From: JANOGU01 sp964499865 | GTDB lineage: Bacteria > Pseudomonadota > Alphaproteobacteria > Rhodobacterales > Rhodobacteraceae | Length of the DNA stretch: 8,207 nt | NCBI GenBank assembly: GCA_964499865.1 | Contig: CAZCPY010000132.1 | Location: forward strand, 1-8,207 | Direction of reading: 5' to 3' | Part shown: positions 7,404 to 8,207 of the stretch, in pieces | Position numbering within the stretch: the first letter of the stretch is position 1 | How the letters are laid out: each line of letters begins with the position of its first letter | The notes under the pieces: model-generated | What the model saw: the letters and a program-made list of their open reading frames with translations, nothing else | Told to the model about the DNA's origin: nothing | Database searches by the model: none | Made by a program: the position numbers and the translations under genes

Positions 7404-8207
7404 CCCCAAACCCCCTCGAACTCCCGCCACTCGCCCTTGCTCATGCCGGAGGCCTCTTGCGTCACTGTCTCACCGGCCAGCCTGCGTTTCAAGACCGCGA
7501 CCGCCTTGGCACTCAACGAAACCCCGCCCATCCGGTAATCCTCGAAGGCCGCCCAGGCCAGGGGCACCCAGTCGCGCACGGTGGCGGCCATCGTCTCGGC
7601 GTAGACGCGGATTTCCATCTGGGCGTGGGCGTCCGCCCGCAGGCGCAGGAAATGGAACAGGTTGTGCAGGTCCACCTTCCAGTACCATTGCGTATAGATG
7701 TTCATCGGCAGGTTCATCCGCGCCAGTTCCCGCGCGAGCCCCTGCTGAGGTGTTCCGTCAGGCTGGGCCTGGCTCAGCATCGCCTCGTAATGGTCGTACA
7801 TCTGCGCGGCATCCGATTTCAGCAGCGCCAGCACGCGCGCCGCCTCTTCCCCTCCAAGCACCGCCCCGCGGCCCTGGTTGTTCACCGTCGACTGCGCGGC
7901 AAGCGCCTCGGGGGCGGGGATGTAGAACTCGCGGTCCAGGATCGAATAGCGGGCGGAGTATTCGTTGACGTTGGCGGTGCGGTGGCGGATCCACTGGCGG
8001 GCCACGAAGACCGGCAATTTGACGTGGAACTTCACCTCGCACATCTCGAAGGGCGTCGAATGCCAGTGCCGCATCAGATAGCGGATCAGCCCTTCGTCGT
8101 TCGAGACCTGCTTGGTGCCCGCCCCGTACGACACCCGCGCCGCCTGCACGATGGCGCCGTCGTCGCCCATGTAGTCGATCACGCGCACGAAGCCGTGGTC
8201 CAGCACC
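7400..8207 (-). CDS. thyX: Flavin-dependent thymidylate synthase ThyX (5' end outside window)
   Basis: ThyX methylates dUMP to dTMP using methylene-tetrahydrofolate with FAD and NADPH. The last 268 residues are visible. The first in-window codon is GTG read in frame as Val, in ...VLDHGFVRVIDYMG. This is an internal position: homologues carry roughly 30-40 more residues ahead, so the gene runs off the right edge. The diagnostic RHRTANVNEYSARY signature lies at visible residues 74-87. ARELARMNLP (158-167) and the WKVDLHNLFHFLRLR block (176-190), associated with substrate and FAD binding in this family, are intact, so the enzyme should be active. The TGA stop at 7402-7400 overlaps the ATG of the AAA ATPase gene by four bases. 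Finding ThyX suggests, but does not show, that the organism may lack ThyA. Confidence 0.97.
   Translation of the reverse strand, partial: VLDHGFVRVIDYMGDDGAIVQAARVSYGAGTKQVSNDEGLIRYLMRHWHSTPFEMCEVKFHVKLPVFVARQWIRHRTANVNEYSARYSILDREFYIPAPEALAAQSTVNNQGRGAVLGGEEAARVLALLKSDAAQMYDHYEAMLSQAQPDGTPQQGLARELARMNLPMNIYTQWYWKVDLHNLFHFLRLRADAHAQMEIRVYAETMAATVRDWVPLAWAAFEDYRMGGVSLSAKAVAVLKRRLAGETVTQEASGMSKGEWREFEGVWG

Overview
The window looks like a chromosomal segment of a high-GC alphaproteobacterium, most likely of the Rhodobacteraceae/Paracoccaceae type. That placement rests on very high GC in most of the window, near absence of TTA, CTA and TCA codons in the long genes, and the look of the ThyX and FolE2 proteins. 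It is inference from composition and protein style, not from a database match. All supported genes lie on the minus strand, so transcription runs right to left.

In transcription order: (1) the 3' part of thyX (flavin-dependent thymidylate synthase), whose start lies beyond the right edge. (2) A markedly AT-richer gene for a stand-alone AAA/ORC-like ATPase, joined to thyX by a 4-base ATGA overlap. (3) A 149-base, extremely C-rich spacer on the coding strand, G-rich with quadruplex potential on the other strand. (4) A very large alanine-rich, helical-repeat protein of 1450 residues. Its repetitive body gives way after about residue 1262 to a compositionally different C-terminal domain. (5) A 126-residue acidic protein starting 19 bases after the giant gene. 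(6) An 88-base spacer, then folE2 (type IB GTP cyclohydrolase I), followed by a hairpin that may terminate the unit.

The two recognisable metabolic genes both serve folate/thymidylate metabolism: FolE2 makes dihydroneopterin triphosphate at the start of folate synthesis, and ThyX uses methylene-tetrahydrofolate to make dTMP. They flank two accessory-looking blocks. One is the low-GC AAA ATPase, apparently a recent single-gene arrival behind thyX. The other is the giant gene plus its small partner.

The most interesting reading is that the giant protein and its small neighbour form an undescribed polymorphic-toxin-like pair: a long helical, delivery-like body, a distinct C-terminal domain with a His/Ser/Thr pattern reminiscent of polymorphic-toxin RNase domains, and a small acidic candidate immunity protein. 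This is a hypothesis. No delivery machinery is visible in the window, and no signal peptide or membrane segment is evident in the giant protein. Long plus-strand reading frames opposite the giant gene and folE2 are explained as mirror frames and are not annotated.
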